Source of the DNA: Deltaproteobacteria bacterium
GTDB taxonomy: Bacteria > Myxococcota > B64-G9
Length of the DNA: 35,327 nt
Reading direction: 5' to 3'
Assembly (NCBI GenBank): GCA_030622135.1
Contig: JAUXGL010000020.1
Location: 1-35,327 of the forward strand
The position numbers were made by a program, and so were the translations under genes. Each line of letters opens with the position of its first letter. Position 1 is the first letter of the stretch. The notes beneath the pieces are model-generated. The model was not told where the DNA came from. It made no database searches and saw nothing but the letters and a program-made list of their open reading frames with translations. Shown here one piece after another: positions 15,582 through 24,571 of this stretch.

Positions 15582-15599
15582 GTCCACCCCGTCAGGTGG

Positions 15600-16526
15600 T
15601 TACTTGATTTTCTTCACTTTCGGGTTGTTCATCACGCTCGCGGGTATCTCTAAACCCGCCTTCTGGACCGAGTTGACGTTGACGGTCAAGGTGCCTTCGG
15701 GTGCCTGGATGGGTATATCGCCAATTTTGGTGCCGGCCAGCACCGCCCGTACGATCTCGGCCGCTTTTCTTCCTTGACTCGGATACGTCGCCGCAAACGA
15801 GCAGACCGCCCCCTTGCGAACGAACTGCTCCGAATAAACCAGCAGGGGAATCTTCTTTTCGAACTGCACAATCAGCGTATGATTGAAAAACTCCCGGGTA
15901 AGCACGGTAGCGTCGCGGATCAGCCAGAGGGCCTGCGCGCTGGCGGTGATCGCGTGAAGTGCCCCGAGGACGTCCTTGCGTTCAGCGACCGGCTTGGCTA
16001 TCAGGGTCAGCCCCGCCCCCGCTGCGGCTCTCTTCGCGCTGTTGACAAAGCGGCCGGTCCGCTTGGGGTTGTAAATGATGCCCACCCGTTTCAGGCCGGG
16101 GACGACGCGCTTGAATGCCTGCAACTGGTCCCTGGCCTTGGGTTCCAGATCGACACCGGAGGTGTTGCCGGACTTCAGCTTGTTCTGGGCCGGGTGCATG
16201 GCCATACAGAAGACGATGGGAATATCCGAGATCTCGGCCTTCAGCGCCTTGGCCGCCCGCAGGCCCACCGCCAGGATGACCTTGGGCTTTTCCCTACGAA
16301 CCGCGCCGGCCAGTCTGTCCGGGTCCGACAGGGGGCCCTTCATCCTCAGGGTGGAGATAGAACCTTTGTAGACAGACCGAAAACCCGCCAAGGCCTTGTC
16401 GTACAGGGCAAAATCCTTGGATTTCACCACCAGGACCTCGGCGCCGAACGCAATCGACACGTGCGTCAGGATCAACAATACTGCCAGGCACACTACCACC
16501 TGGCCACTGAGGCAGAGTTGCTTCAA
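15600..16526 (-). CDS. Periplasmic substrate-binding protein (ABC-type, TrpX/DUF534-like)
   Basis: This is a 308-residue exported protein. A signal peptide of about 28 residues (hydrophobic core VVVCLAVLLILTHVSIAFG, cut after FGA) leads into a two-lobe type 1 periplasmic binding fold. Landmarks are VILAVGLRAAKAL, DIPIVFCMAMHPA, RVGIIYNPKRTGRF and LLVYSEQFVRKGAVCSFAATY with GRKAAEIVRAVLAG. These match ABC-type uncharacterised substrate-binding proteins of the TrpX/DUF534 group. No permease or ATPase gene follows; the next gene, after 18 bp, is a chemoreceptor. A role in presenting a ligand to that receptor is therefore plausible but inferred. Confidence 0.85.
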   Translation of the reverse strand: MKQLCLSGQVVVCLAVLLILTHVSIAFGAEVLVVKSKDFALYDKALAGFRSVYKGSISTLRMKGPLSDPDRLAGAVRREKPKVILAVGLRAAKALKAEISDIPIVFCMAMHPAQNKLKSGNTSGVDLEPKARDQLQAFKRVVPGLKRVGIIYNPKRTGRFVNSAKRAAAGAGLTLIAKPVAERKDVLGALHAITASAQALWLIRDATVLTREFFNHTLIVQFEKKIPLLVYSEQFVRKGAVCSFAATYPSQGRKAAEIVRAVLAGTKIGDIPIQAPEGTLTVNVNSVQKAGLEIPASVMNNPKVKKIK

Positions 16527-16616
16527 GACTCGATGCTTCCTTCCACACAGCAGGCCAACCTATCGAAACATATTCGGAAAAGAATACGGCAGGCCATTTT
16601 AGGGTGTCAAGAAATT

Positions 16617-16634
16617 ACGAGACTTTAGTCTCGT
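16617..16634. promoter_or_regulatory. Perfect 18-bp palindrome between divergent genes
   Basis: ACGAGACT and AGTCTCGT flank TT in the 254-bp gap between the binding-protein gene (minus) and the HDAC-family gene (plus). The two-base centre is too short for an RNA hairpin loop, so a repressor-dimer site is more likely. It lies 91 bp before the binding-protein ATG and about 146 bp before the HDAC-family ATG. Confidence 0.45.
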
Positions 16635-16780
16635 TCTACAATGCCAAAAAATCACTTTTGTCTCTCTCTCGATTGTTAGACGGAGCCAGGCGCCAAGAAT
16701 TGCGAATCATCTGGCCTTGTGACCGGTCGCTCGACAGGGTAGAATCCGGTCAATCTGTGGCCTTTACCAAGGAGGACGCC

Positions 16781-17809
16781 ATGAGCAAGACCGGCGTGGT
16801 CAAAGATCCCCTGTATATCAAGCACGATCCGGGAATGGGTCACCCCGAGTCGCCCGACCGGCTGCGGGCCATCTACTCGTTGATCGAAAAAGAGGGAATC
16901 TTGAAAAAATGCACGGAGGTGATTCCGCGCCCGGCCACCGAGGAGGAGATCTGCCGCATTCACACCCCGGAGTACTACAAGCGAATCACCGAGTGCGACG
17001 GCCGGTCGGTCATGCTGGATCCCGACACGGCCACGTCGCCGGATTCCTTCAAGGCCGCCGAGTTGGCTGCGGGCGGGGGCCTCGAGCTGACCGAGCAGGT
17101 ACTGGGCCGGGAGATCGAGTGCGGGTACGCCCTGGTGCGCCCGCCGGGACACCACGCGGAGCGGGGCCGCGCCATGGGATTCTGCCTGTTGAACAACGTG
17201 GCGGTTGCGGCGGCTCATGCACTCGATAAACTGGGCTGCCAGAAGGTGCTGATCGTCGACTGGGATCTCCACCACGGGAACGGCAGCATGCATTCCTTCT
17301 ACGACCGGAAGGACGTGCTTTACTTCAGCACCCATCAGTATCCCTACTACCCAGGCACCGGGGCCCTGCAGGATGTGGGCAGCGAGGCGGGGGAGGGTTA
17401 CACCGTCAATGTTCCGCTGGGCTTAGGCATGGGCGATGTGGAGTTTCGGGCCATCTTCCGGCAAATCCTCGCACCGGTGACGTCGCAGTATGCACCCGAT
17501 CTGATCCTGGTAAGCACCGGCTTCGACACCTACCATGCCGATCCCCTGGGCGGAATGAAGATGACCGCCGAAGGCTACGGGATGCTCACGGCCGAGCTGA
17601 TGGAAATGGCCGGCGGATCGGCCCAGGGCCGGCTGGTCCTCATGCTCGAGGGTGGCTACCACCTCAAGGGACTGTCGCAGGGCGTCGGCTTCTGCCTCAA
17701 GGCCCTGCAAAAAGAGTGGAGCCCCGAAGCGGACACCGGGGACGCCGGTCAGGCAAAAAGCATTATCGACGCGGTTAAAAAAGTGCAGTCGAGGTTTTGG
17801 AAATTTTAA
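16781..17809 (+). CDS. Histone deacetylase family protein (class II-like deacetylase)
   Basis: This is a 342-residue Zn-dependent deacetylase of the arginase/deacetylase superfamily. Motifs are RPPGHHAE with His124/His125, GFCLLNNVAVAA, DWDLHHGNG with Zn ligands Asp162 and His164, STGFDTYHADPLG with Zn ligand Asp249, and LEGGYHLKGL with the transition-state Tyr293. Bacterial members act on acetylated lysines, polyamines or small amides, and the substrate cannot be told. AAGGAGG (16769-16775) fixes ATG 16781; an upstream open frame is not credible. The stop overlaps by 3 bp the stop of the convergent FHA gene. Confidence 0.92.
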   Translation: MSKTGVVKDPLYIKHDPGMGHPESPDRLRAIYSLIEKEGILKKCTEVIPRPATEEEICRIHTPEYYKRITECDGRSVMLDPDTATSPDSFKAAELAAGGGLELTEQVLGREIECGYALVRPPGHHAERGRAMGFCLLNNVAVAAAHALDKLGCQKVLIVDWDLHHGNGSMHSFYDRKDVLYFSTHQYPYYPGTGALQDVGSEAGEGYTVNVPLGLGMGDVEFRAIFRQILAPVTSQYAPDLILVSTGFDTYHADPLGGMKMTAEGYGMLTAELMEMAGGSAQGRLVLMLEGGYHLKGLSQGVGFCLKALQKEWSPEADTGDAGQAKSIIDAVKKVQSRFWKF

Positions 17810-19809
17810 AAGCCTTCACCCCCACCGGAAGACCCAGCGGGTACCTGGAGTTTGTCGATGAGCTTTCGGCAGCGCCCGTGGGCGTAGTTGTCCTTCTTGA
17901 CCATTTTCATCACCGTTCGGCAGTGGGAAATGGCCTCTTCGGGCTGGTTCAGCTTGATCACGTAGGCGGTTTCGTAAAGCGTGCGGGCTTCCCGGTCAAG
18001 GGTGGCCAGCCTTTGCTCGATCTGCTTTTGCTCGGGGCGGAATTTCTTGGCCTTCATGTAGTTGTTGAAAGCTTCGGGATAATTACTGCGGTTGTGGGCA
18101 TCCACTCCCTTGAGGAAGTACACCTCGGCGAGCTTGCCTTTCAACTCGTCGGTTATCTTCCCCTTACCGCCACCCAGGCGCTTGTCCAGCTGATAAGCCT
18201 GGGACAGGTACTTCTCCGCCTGCGTAGCCTGACCGGGATTGCGTGAAAGCTCGATGCCCCGTTTGTACAGCCTCTGGAACTTGCGTAGCTGGTCGGTGCC
18301 CTCGGCGCTGACGCCGGAGCTGCCGGCCGCGGAAACCACCCGGTCCAGATCGCCGGATCGGTAGGCCTTCAGCGCGGAGCCGGCCAGGAGAAACCTGGAG
18401 CGCAGCGAAGAGGGCGGCGTGATCTTGGTTGCCTTTTTCTTTCTCTTTTTCAGAAGAGAGGCCGCTTGCTTGTCCAGCATCGCCTTGGCTTTTCGTTTCC
18501 ACTTGGATACCTGCTGGTTGTCGGGATTGCTTTGCAAAACCTGGTCGGCCAGGGTGACGACCCGTTCGTAGTCCCTGCCCTCCAGCGCCTTCCGGGTAGC
18601 GTCTATGCTGGTTGTCAGCCGCTTCTTTTCGATCTGCTTCTTGAGCTCGTTAGCGGTTTCGACCTGCATGCTTTGGGGAGACACCTTTTCCAACTCGGCC
18701 ATGGCCTGGTCGAAATCATCCACCGCCATCCGGGCCTGGGCGGCGATCAGGGTCTTTTCCGTTGCGCTCTCCAACTCGATGGACTCCTTGTATTTGCGCA
18801 CGATGCCCCGGTCTCCGATGACCGCGTTGACCTGGATAATGAGGGGAAGCGCCTCCCTAAAACGGTTCTCCTTCACCAAGGACTTAACCTTCTCGAAGGC
18901 GACTACGGCTTTCTTTACCGCCGCCTGGCGCTCCCTGGCGGCAACCTCCCTGGGGGAAGGCCCGGGAGGCGGAACCGGCTTCTGGGTGAGATTCTTGGCA
19001 ATCCCGAGGATACCGATGAATACGACGATGGAGCCGACGATCAGGAAGAACTTCTTTCTGCGCTGAAAAATTCCGGATCCTCGGGGACTCGCGCCGCCGA
19101 CTCCGGTCGCCGCCACCTCGGCGGCCGGAGCATCCGCATTGCCCGGAACGGAGAAGGTGATGTCGGCGTTTCCCACCCGGAACACGTCTCCATCGAAAAT
19201 CTGAGCTTCGGTGATGCGCTCGTCGTTGAGAATCGTCCCGTTTCCCGAGCCCTGGTCGCACAGGTACCAGCCGTCGGATCGCTTCTCCAGCACCGCATGG
19301 TTGCGGGAAATCAACTGGTCGGGGATCACCACGTCGCTGTTGGGGGCCCGGCCGATGATGAAGCGGTCGCGGACTACCTCCACGTCGGACACACCCGCGG
19401 CCGTCTCCACGGAGAGAACCGGGACCATCTCCTGGGGTTCGTCGAACACGGCGGGTAGAATTTCCGTTTTCCCGTCGTCGAACTCGGGGGGGGTTGGCAA
19501 CTTGCCGACGAGCGTGGGGCCGGCGGAGTCCATCGGCCCGTCTCCGAAGACCAGCGCATCCTCCTCCTCCTCCTCGAATTCGCTCGGATCCTCGGACGGA
19601 TCAACATCCTCGAGCCCCCGGCGCTTGATTTCCTCCTGGATTTTCCGGATGTCCCGACGGGTAGTGGTATCTTCGTTCTCATCGACGATTGAGGATTCTT
19701 CCTCATCCTGCGCTTCGGCAAACGCCGGAATCTCCTCGGTGTCGTGATCATTGTCGTTCACCGAGAAGTCGTCTTGCTTGGGTTTGGGAAACTTTCGTTC
19801 GTCGATCAT
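17806..19809 (-). CDS. FHA-domain membrane protein with TPR-like C-terminal region
   Basis: This is a 667-residue protein. The acidic N-terminal 125 residues are low complexity and contain many Asp/Glu and Thr residues that could be phosphorylated. An FHA domain follows (about 132-222): IIGRAPNSDV with Gly153-Arg154, LISRNH with Ser168 and His171, and GSGNGT with Asn190, the phosphothreonine-binding residues. One membrane helix (about 253-272) leads to a helical region with repeated pairs resembling TPR units (for example LIAAQARMAVDDFDQAMAELE and AEVYFLKGVDAHNRSNYPEAFNNYM). Start ATG 19809 follows AAGGAAG and lies 17 bp after the penicillin-binding protein stop. It likely reads Ser/Thr kinase signals at the cell envelope. 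Confidence 0.88.
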   Translation of the reverse strand: MIDERKFPKPKQDDFSVNDNDHDTEEIPAFAEAQDEEESSIVDENEDTTTRRDIRKIQEEIKRRGLEDVDPSEDPSEFEEEEEDALVFGDGPMDSAGPTLVGKLPTPPEFDDGKTEILPAVFDEPQEMVPVLSVETAAGVSDVEVVRDRFIIGRAPNSDVVIPDQLISRNHAVLEKRSDGWYLCDQGSGNGTILNDERITEAQIFDGDVFRVGNADITFSVPGNADAPAAEVAATGVGGASPRGSGIFQRRKKFFLIVGSIVVFIGILGIAKNLTQKPVPPPGPSPREVAARERQAAVKKAVVAFEKVKSLVKENRFREALPLIIQVNAVIGDRGIVRKYKESIELESATEKTLIAAQARMAVDDFDQAMAELEKVSPQSMQVETANELKKQIEKKRLTTSIDATRKALEGRDYERVVTLADQVLQSNPDNQQVSKWKRKAKAMLDKQAASLLKKRKKKATKITPPSSLRSRFLLAGSALKAYRSGDLDRVVSAAGSSGVSAEGTDQLRKFQRLYKRGIELSRNPGQATQAEKYLSQAYQLDKRLGGGKGKITDELKGKLAEVYFLKGVDAHNRSNYPEAFNNYMKAKKFRPEQKQIEQRLATLDREARTLYETAYVIKLNQPEEAISHCRTVMKMVKKDNYAHGRCRKLIDKLQVPAGSSGGGEGF

Positions 19810-19826
19810 GCGGCTTCCTTTTGCGC

Positions 19827-22352
19827 TCAATACATCTTGTCCACCTTGAAGAATTGCCCCGGTCGGACCACGTCCTTGGCGGGAACATACTCCTTGGGCA
19901 CCTCTCCGCGGCGGAATGCCTCCAGAACCGAGTTGGGCGTATCCGGCCGGGCCAGGAGCCCGGTCAGCGGATCGATCCGGGCGAAAGTGATTCCCGGCGG
20001 TACTTCGAAGTCGGCCTGGGGCCGATCCTTGAGAACCGACTGCATGAACTCCAGCCAGATTGGCAAGGCGGCCCGGGAGCCGTTCTCGCCGCGCCCCAGG
20101 GGATTCTTGGGCTCGTCATGGCCCACCCACACACCGGTCACGACGTCATGGGTAAAGCCCATGAACCAGGCGTCGGCGGAATCGTTGGTGGTGCCGGTTT
20201 TTCCCGCCACGGGCTTACCCAGCCGCCTCGACCGGGCTCCGGTCCCCCGGGTGGCCACTCCCTTCAGCAGGTGGGTAAGGATAAAGTTGGCATCCCGGGA
20301 GATGATCCGCGGCATGGGGGTAACCAGCCGGTCGTAAGCGCGGTCGAACTTCTCGTCCCAGGTCTGCCAGGGATCGTGATAGGAAGTGTTGTTGATGAGA
20401 ACGCGGCCGTAGCGATCGGTTACCTTGCGGATCATGTTAATTCTGGGCTTGCGTCCACCCATGGCGAAAACCGAGTACACGCGCGCCAGATCCCAGGGTT
20501 TCACACAGGAGGATCCCAGTGCCAGGCCGAGCTCTTCCCGCAGCGATGAGGTGATCCCCAGGGTGTGCGCCCACTCGATGGCCGCTTGGATGCCCACGTC
20601 GTCGAGCACCTTGATGGAGGGGACGTTCATCGATTTGACCAGGGCGGCGTGTACGGTCACCTTGCCCTTGAAATCGTGCTCGTAGTTCTCCGGCTTCCAG
20701 CGCTGCTTGTTTTCCGGATCATCGTAAACCACGGCGGAGTCAATAATGATGGTGGCCGGGTTGTACTCCTTTTCCTCGATGGCCAGGGAGTAGTGAACCG
20801 GCTTGAAGGCGCTGCCCGGTTGGCGGCAGGCCTGCAGCACCCGGTTGAACTCGCTGTCGAGGAAATTGTAGCCGCCGATCATGGCACGGACGTAGCCCAG
20901 CCGAGGCTCGATGGAAATCAGGGCTCCCTGTACGCCGGGGATCTGCTCCAAGGCAAAGACCGTGCCATTTTCCGGCAGGATTTTCCTCAAGGCCGCCGGT
21001 TCGTGGATCATCAAGGCTTTCGGATCGGCGCGTCGCACCAGGACGATGTCCCCGGGGCGAAGCACCCGGCGGGCGTCCTTCACCCGCGCCATGGCGCTTT
21101 GGAAGTGGACGGTAGGATTGGAAGGGCGTGCCCAGCGCATGCCCATTATGGGCAACACGCCGCGGTTGTGGCCAACGGCCACCTCGATCCGGTTCTCGCT
21201 CACCGCCTCCACCACCCCGGGTAGCGAGCGGCCGATTTCCAACTCTCCCGCTCCCAGTTGCTCCTGAACCTTATCGAGGAAATCCTTTATCTTTTCCTTG
21301 GAGTCTAGCTTGGTCAGAGCCCCGCGGTAACCTTGGCGGTGATCGATATAGCGCAGGCCGCGGTTTATGACCTGTTGGGCAGCGTGCTGCCAGTCCAAAT
21401 CCAGGGAGGTTTCAACGGTTAAGCCGCCTTCGTAGACACCCTCGGTTCCATAGCGCTGCTGGATTCGGCGCCGGATCTCCTCGGTGAAATAGGGTCCCCG
21501 GTTCCTGAACAGGTCGGGGATGGGGTGAGCCTCCAGGGCGGCGATGTTGGCGGCCTTTTCTTCCTCCGCGGTGATGAACCCCTCTTCCCGCATGCGGGTC
21601 AGCACGTAGCCGCGGCGCTCTAGGGCCATCTTGGGTCGATCCACCGGATCGTAGTCCGAGGGAGCCTGGGGAAGGCCGGCCAGCGTGGCCATCTCCGGCA
21701 GCGACAACTCCCAGGCGTTCTTGTGGAAGTAGTTGCGGGCGGCGGCCTGGACACCGTAGGAACCGTGACCCAGGTAGATCTGGTTCAGGTACAGGTAGAG
21801 GATGTCCTCCTTTTTGAATTTCTTCTCCATGCGGCGGGCCAAAATGGCTTCCTTGAACTTCCGAGTGAAGGTTTTCTGCCGGCCGATGAAGCTCTTGGCC
21901 ACCTGCTGGGTTATGGTGCTTCCACCCTGAACGATGCGCCCGGCCTGCAGGTTCTTGATGGCCGCGCGCAGAATGCCCATGGGATCGATGCCCGAGTGGG
22001 AGAAGAAGTTATCGTCCTCGGAGGCAATAAAGGCCTCCACCAGGGCCCGGGGGATCCGGTCGGCGGCCACCACGTCCCGTCGTTCAATAGCGAACTCCCC
22101 CATCAGGATGCCCGACTGGTCGTACACCCGGGTGGTCAGGGCGGGGTTGTACTGTTCGAGTTCCGGCAGGGTCGGGAGGCTGTCTTCGACCAGCAGATAA
22201 ATCAGGTAGATGCTCCCCGTCCCGGAGAGCACCCAGAAGGCGAGGCATGCCGTCGTCCATAAGAACACCCGTTGCCATCGGCGCCAAGTCTTGCGTGGAT
22301 TGGCCACCTGAAGGGGGGATTCTTTTTCCCGCTCGCTCTGGCTCCCGCTCAA
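19827..22352 (-). CDS. Class A penicillin-binding protein 1A (bifunctional transglycosylase/transpeptidase)
   Basis: This is an 841-residue inner-membrane enzyme that polymerises and cross-links peptidoglycan. One membrane helix (about 30-55) precedes a GT51 domain with catalytic Glu112 in FIASEDDNFFSHSG and the GGSTITQQVAKSF motif. An OB-like insert (about 370-470) is followed by the transpeptidase: SAFK with nucleophile Ser514 and Lys517, SMN at 574-576, and KTG at 717-719. The start is TTG 22352 with a strong AAGGAGG 8 bp before it. The FHA protein gene follows after 17 bp, so cell-wall synthesis and phosphosignalling share an operon. Confidence 0.95.
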   Translation of the reverse strand: MSGSQSEREKESPLQVANPRKTWRRWQRVFLWTTACLAFWVLSGTGSIYLIYLLVEDSLPTLPELEQYNPALTTRVYDQSGILMGEFAIERRDVVAADRIPRALVEAFIASEDDNFFSHSGIDPMGILRAAIKNLQAGRIVQGGSTITQQVAKSFIGRQKTFTRKFKEAILARRMEKKFKKEDILYLYLNQIYLGHGSYGVQAAARNYFHKNAWELSLPEMATLAGLPQAPSDYDPVDRPKMALERRGYVLTRMREEGFITAEEEKAANIAALEAHPIPDLFRNRGPYFTEEIRRRIQQRYGTEGVYEGGLTVETSLDLDWQHAAQQVINRGLRYIDHRQGYRGALTKLDSKEKIKDFLDKVQEQLGAGELEIGRSLPGVVEAVSENRIEVAVGHNRGVLPIMGMRWARPSNPTVHFQSAMARVKDARRVLRPGDIVLVRRADPKALMIHEPAALRKILPENGTVFALEQIPGVQGALISIEPRLGYVRAMIGGYNFLDSEFNRVLQACRQPGSAFKPVHYSLAIEEKEYNPATIIIDSAVVYDDPENKQRWKPENYEHDFKGKVTVHAALVKSMNVPSIKVLDDVGIQAAIEWAHTLGITSSLREELGLALGSSCVKPWDLARVYSVFAMGGRKPRINMIRKVTDRYGRVLINNTSYHDPWQTWDEKFDRAYDRLVTPMPRIISRDANFILTHLLKGVATRGTGARSRRLGKPVAGKTGTTNDSADAWFMGFTHDVVTGVWVGHDEPKNPLGRGENGSRAALPIWLEFMQSVLKDRPQADFEVPPGITFARIDPLTGLLARPDTPNSVLEAFRRGEVPKEYVPAKDVVRPGQFFKVDKMY

Positions 22353-22512
22353 GCCTCTACCTCCTTAGAGTGAATGTGAAAGCTTATTTACTTTCATCTC
22401 CCCAGTCAAATCGTGGGGTGCCCCACAGGTTTGAGCCAACACCGGGACACACCAATTAATTTGCGCCCTGGTATTCAAGCAAGACCTGGGAGAATTGGAT
22501 TAACCCTGGGGG

Positions 22513-23784
22513 TTACCAGTCGTCCGGCACGTCTTTCTTGGGTTTCTCCCGGAGCATCCAGTCCGGTGCCAGGTCCTCGATGACCCGAGGGGCACCGGCC
22601 TTGGCAATCCGCTGGATGGATATCTGGATGAGTCGCCAGAGGATCTTCAAGCCCGCCGTGGTTTCTCGGCTGAGAAACTTGTAGAACTGTTGCCGGCCGA
22701 CTACCAGCAGCTCGGCGGCCGTGGTGACCTGGACGGTGGAGTTCCGCGGGGCGGTGGAGAAGATGGAGACCTCGCCGAAGTGAGCTCCCTCACGCAGGCG
22801 GGCCACTTCCCTTTCTTCCGCCAAGAGGCGAGCCTCTCCCTTGGTCAATATCAAGAGCTCGTCGCTGGTTTCGTCCTTTTTGGTGATGTACTGCCCTTCG
22901 GACAGCTTCCGGATGTAGGAAAAATTCGTCAGCGCCACCAGCTCGCGGTAGTCTAAGTGCAGAAACAGCGGGGCCTTGCGCAGCACTTCCATGCGGTGGT
23001 GCAGGTCACAGGACGTAGCGGCCTCGTCTTTGGGAACCACGATCAGAACGACGGTGATGTTGTCTTTTCCGCCCCGTTCGTTGGCCAGGGCCACGAAACG
23101 TTTGGGGGCTTCCTTTAGGGGGCCTTTGCCCAGGGTCTTTTCCACGTCGCCGGCCCGCAGGTAGTCGGAGAGTCCGTCCGAGCAGAGCAGCAGGCAGTCC
23201 TCGGAGAGCAGGTCCATCTGCAGCGTGTCCACCCGGACCCGTTCCTCGTGCCCCACCGCCCGGGTGATGACGTTCCTAAACACCGCCTCCTCGGCGCCGG
23301 TCTTACCGATGTGGCCCTGCTTGTACATCTCGCGCACCAGGGAGTGATCCTCGGTCAGCTGGTGGACCGCGCCTCCCCGTACCAAGTAGATGCGCGAGTC
23401 GCCCACGTGGCCAAAGAAGGCACCCGCGTTCTTGATCAGAACCATGGAAACCGTGGTGCCCATACCCTTGCGCTTGGGGTTGTCAACGCTTTCCTGGTAA
23501 ACCGCCCGGCAGGCGCGCTGTAGGGTCTCCTCGATTAAATTCAGGATTACGTCACGGACTTCCGCCGAGCTGTCCGGTTTGTACTCGTTTAAGACCCCGG
23601 ACCAGTTGCCCAACTCCCGCTTGGCAATGTCAAGGGCCATCCGGGAGGCCACCTCTCCGGCGGCGTGTCCGCCCATGCCGTCCGCTACCGCATACAGTCC
23701 CAGTGACTCGTCAACCAGGAAGGTGTCCTCGTTATTGGAGCGCCTCTTGCCAACATCCGTTTTCGCGAACGCCTTCGGTCTCAT
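22513..23784 (-). CDS. PP2C-family Ser/Thr phosphatase fused to a cyclic-nucleotide-binding-like domain
   Basis: This is a 423-residue protein. Residues about 5-255 form a PP2C domain with metal-binding acidic residues in NNED (Asp20) and VADGMGGH (Asp35), GHVGDSRIYLV, LLCSDGLSD and GGKDNITVVLIVV. Residues about 280-400 look like a cNMP-binding domain: KLSEGQYITKKDETSDELLIL, AHFGEVSIFS and PRNSTVQVTTAAELLVV, with the GEVS glutamate but without a full PRAAT phosphate-binding stretch. The phosphatase should reverse Hanks-type kinases such as the one at 2.2-3.8 kb. It precedes the penicillin-binding protein gene on the same strand with a 160-bp gap. Confidence 0.92.
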   Translation of the reverse strand: MRPKAFAKTDVGKRRSNNEDTFLVDESLGLYAVADGMGGHAAGEVASRMALDIAKRELGNWSGVLNEYKPDSSAEVRDVILNLIEETLQRACRAVYQESVDNPKRKGMGTTVSMVLIKNAGAFFGHVGDSRIYLVRGGAVHQLTEDHSLVREMYKQGHIGKTGAEEAVFRNVITRAVGHEERVRVDTLQMDLLSEDCLLLCSDGLSDYLRAGDVEKTLGKGPLKEAPKRFVALANERGGKDNITVVLIVVPKDEAATSCDLHHRMEVLRKAPLFLHLDYRELVALTNFSYIRKLSEGQYITKKDETSDELLILTKGEARLLAEEREVARLREGAHFGEVSIFSTAPRNSTVQVTTAAELLVVGRQQFYKFLSRETTAGLKILWRLIQISIQRIAKAGAPRVIEDLAPDWMLREKPKKDVPDDW

Positions 23785-23908
23785 GGTCTATTCCTCGGTC
23801 ATGGCCTTTTTGCCCCAATACGCTACCGGTGCCCCTGGGACCCGGGTTAATGGGACCGACACCACACTAGCAGAAAGATCCGCAAGAGTGGTATCATAAT
23901 AGGCAGGC

Positions 23909-24295
23909 ATGCAGAGGATTAACTGGATAGTCGCGGGTTTGCTCGTGGCGCTGGTTGTCGGCTGTGGGTCGTTTAGAACCTACCGCCTGCCCGTCGGCGT
24001 GGCCAACGCCCGGGCCACCTTTCCGGCGATCAAGTACGTGGCTCGGAGTATGGGCCTGCAGGTGGCCGAGTGCGAGGACGCGGTGCACGTTCGCCTCGAC
24101 GAAACCGCCTGGGTCTACTACTCCATCCAGAACGACGAGTACAACCTGGTCCTGCACATCGATGACGATCTGAGCGAATCGGGGCGCGAAACCAAGTTCT
24201 CGGACATCAAGATCCGAGCCGAGGAGATCTGGAACGTCGCCGTGGAGATCGAGGGAACCATGCCGCCTCCCGCCCGCGCTCTTACAATCCGTTAG
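23909..24295 (+). CDS. Small predicted lipoprotein
   Basis: This is a 128-residue protein with an N-terminal signal and lipobox (LLVALVVGCG, lipidated Cys19). The mature part has a helix-rich ATFPAIKYVARSMGLQVAEC segment and two beta hairpins (AVHVRLDETAWVYYSIQ and YNLVLHIDDDL), resembling a compact periplasmic alpha/beta domain. I do not recognise the family. It is divergent from the PP2C gene. The ATG at 23909 is directly before the signal, with a weak GGCAGG ribosome-site candidate. Confidence 0.7.
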   Translation: MQRINWIVAGLLVALVVGCGSFRTYRLPVGVANARATFPAIKYVARSMGLQVAECEDAVHVRLDETAWVYYSIQNDEYNLVLHIDDDLSESGRETKFSDIKIRAEEIWNVAVEIEGTMPPPARALTIR

Positions 24296-24502
24296 TCATT
24301 CCGCACACCCGGTGATATCTCCGTCGCCATGAAACGCCTGACGGCAGCCCCGATCTGCCTGGGCCCTGGGCAAATATGCTCCCCAGAAGCTCTTGGTGCG
24401 CTCCGGCGCGAAAGGAGCCGGTTGACCCGGTTTGCCGATCTTTCTTTGTAATGATGTAGATCCTTACAAATCGGTGGGTTGTGCCGGTTTTTCGGACAGT
24501 TT

Positions 24503-24531
24503 TTGACAAGGGAGAACGGGTATGCTAGAAA
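24503..24531 (+). promoter_or_regulatory. Candidate promoter of the Fic-like gene
   Basis: TTGACA at 24503-24508 and TAGAAA at 24526-24531 are separated by 17 bp, 41 bp before the proposed TTG start at 24572. The -35 is consensus and the -10 matches 4 of 6. Confidence 0.4.
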
Positions 24532-24571
24532 ATCGCCACCTGCGGGCCCTGCCGAAGCAAGGGGGTACCGG

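Noticed and set aside
15584..15599. Hairpin CCACC/GGTGG covering the chemoreceptor ribosome site
   Set aside because: The stem is only 5 bp with a 6-nt loop. It could mask the ribosome site, but such short stems are frequent by chance in GC-rich DNA.
14331..15653. Plus-strand ORF (440 codons) opposite the chemoreceptor
   Set aside because: It is a shadow of the biased codon pattern of the coiled-coil receptor gene; no ribosome site or family motif.
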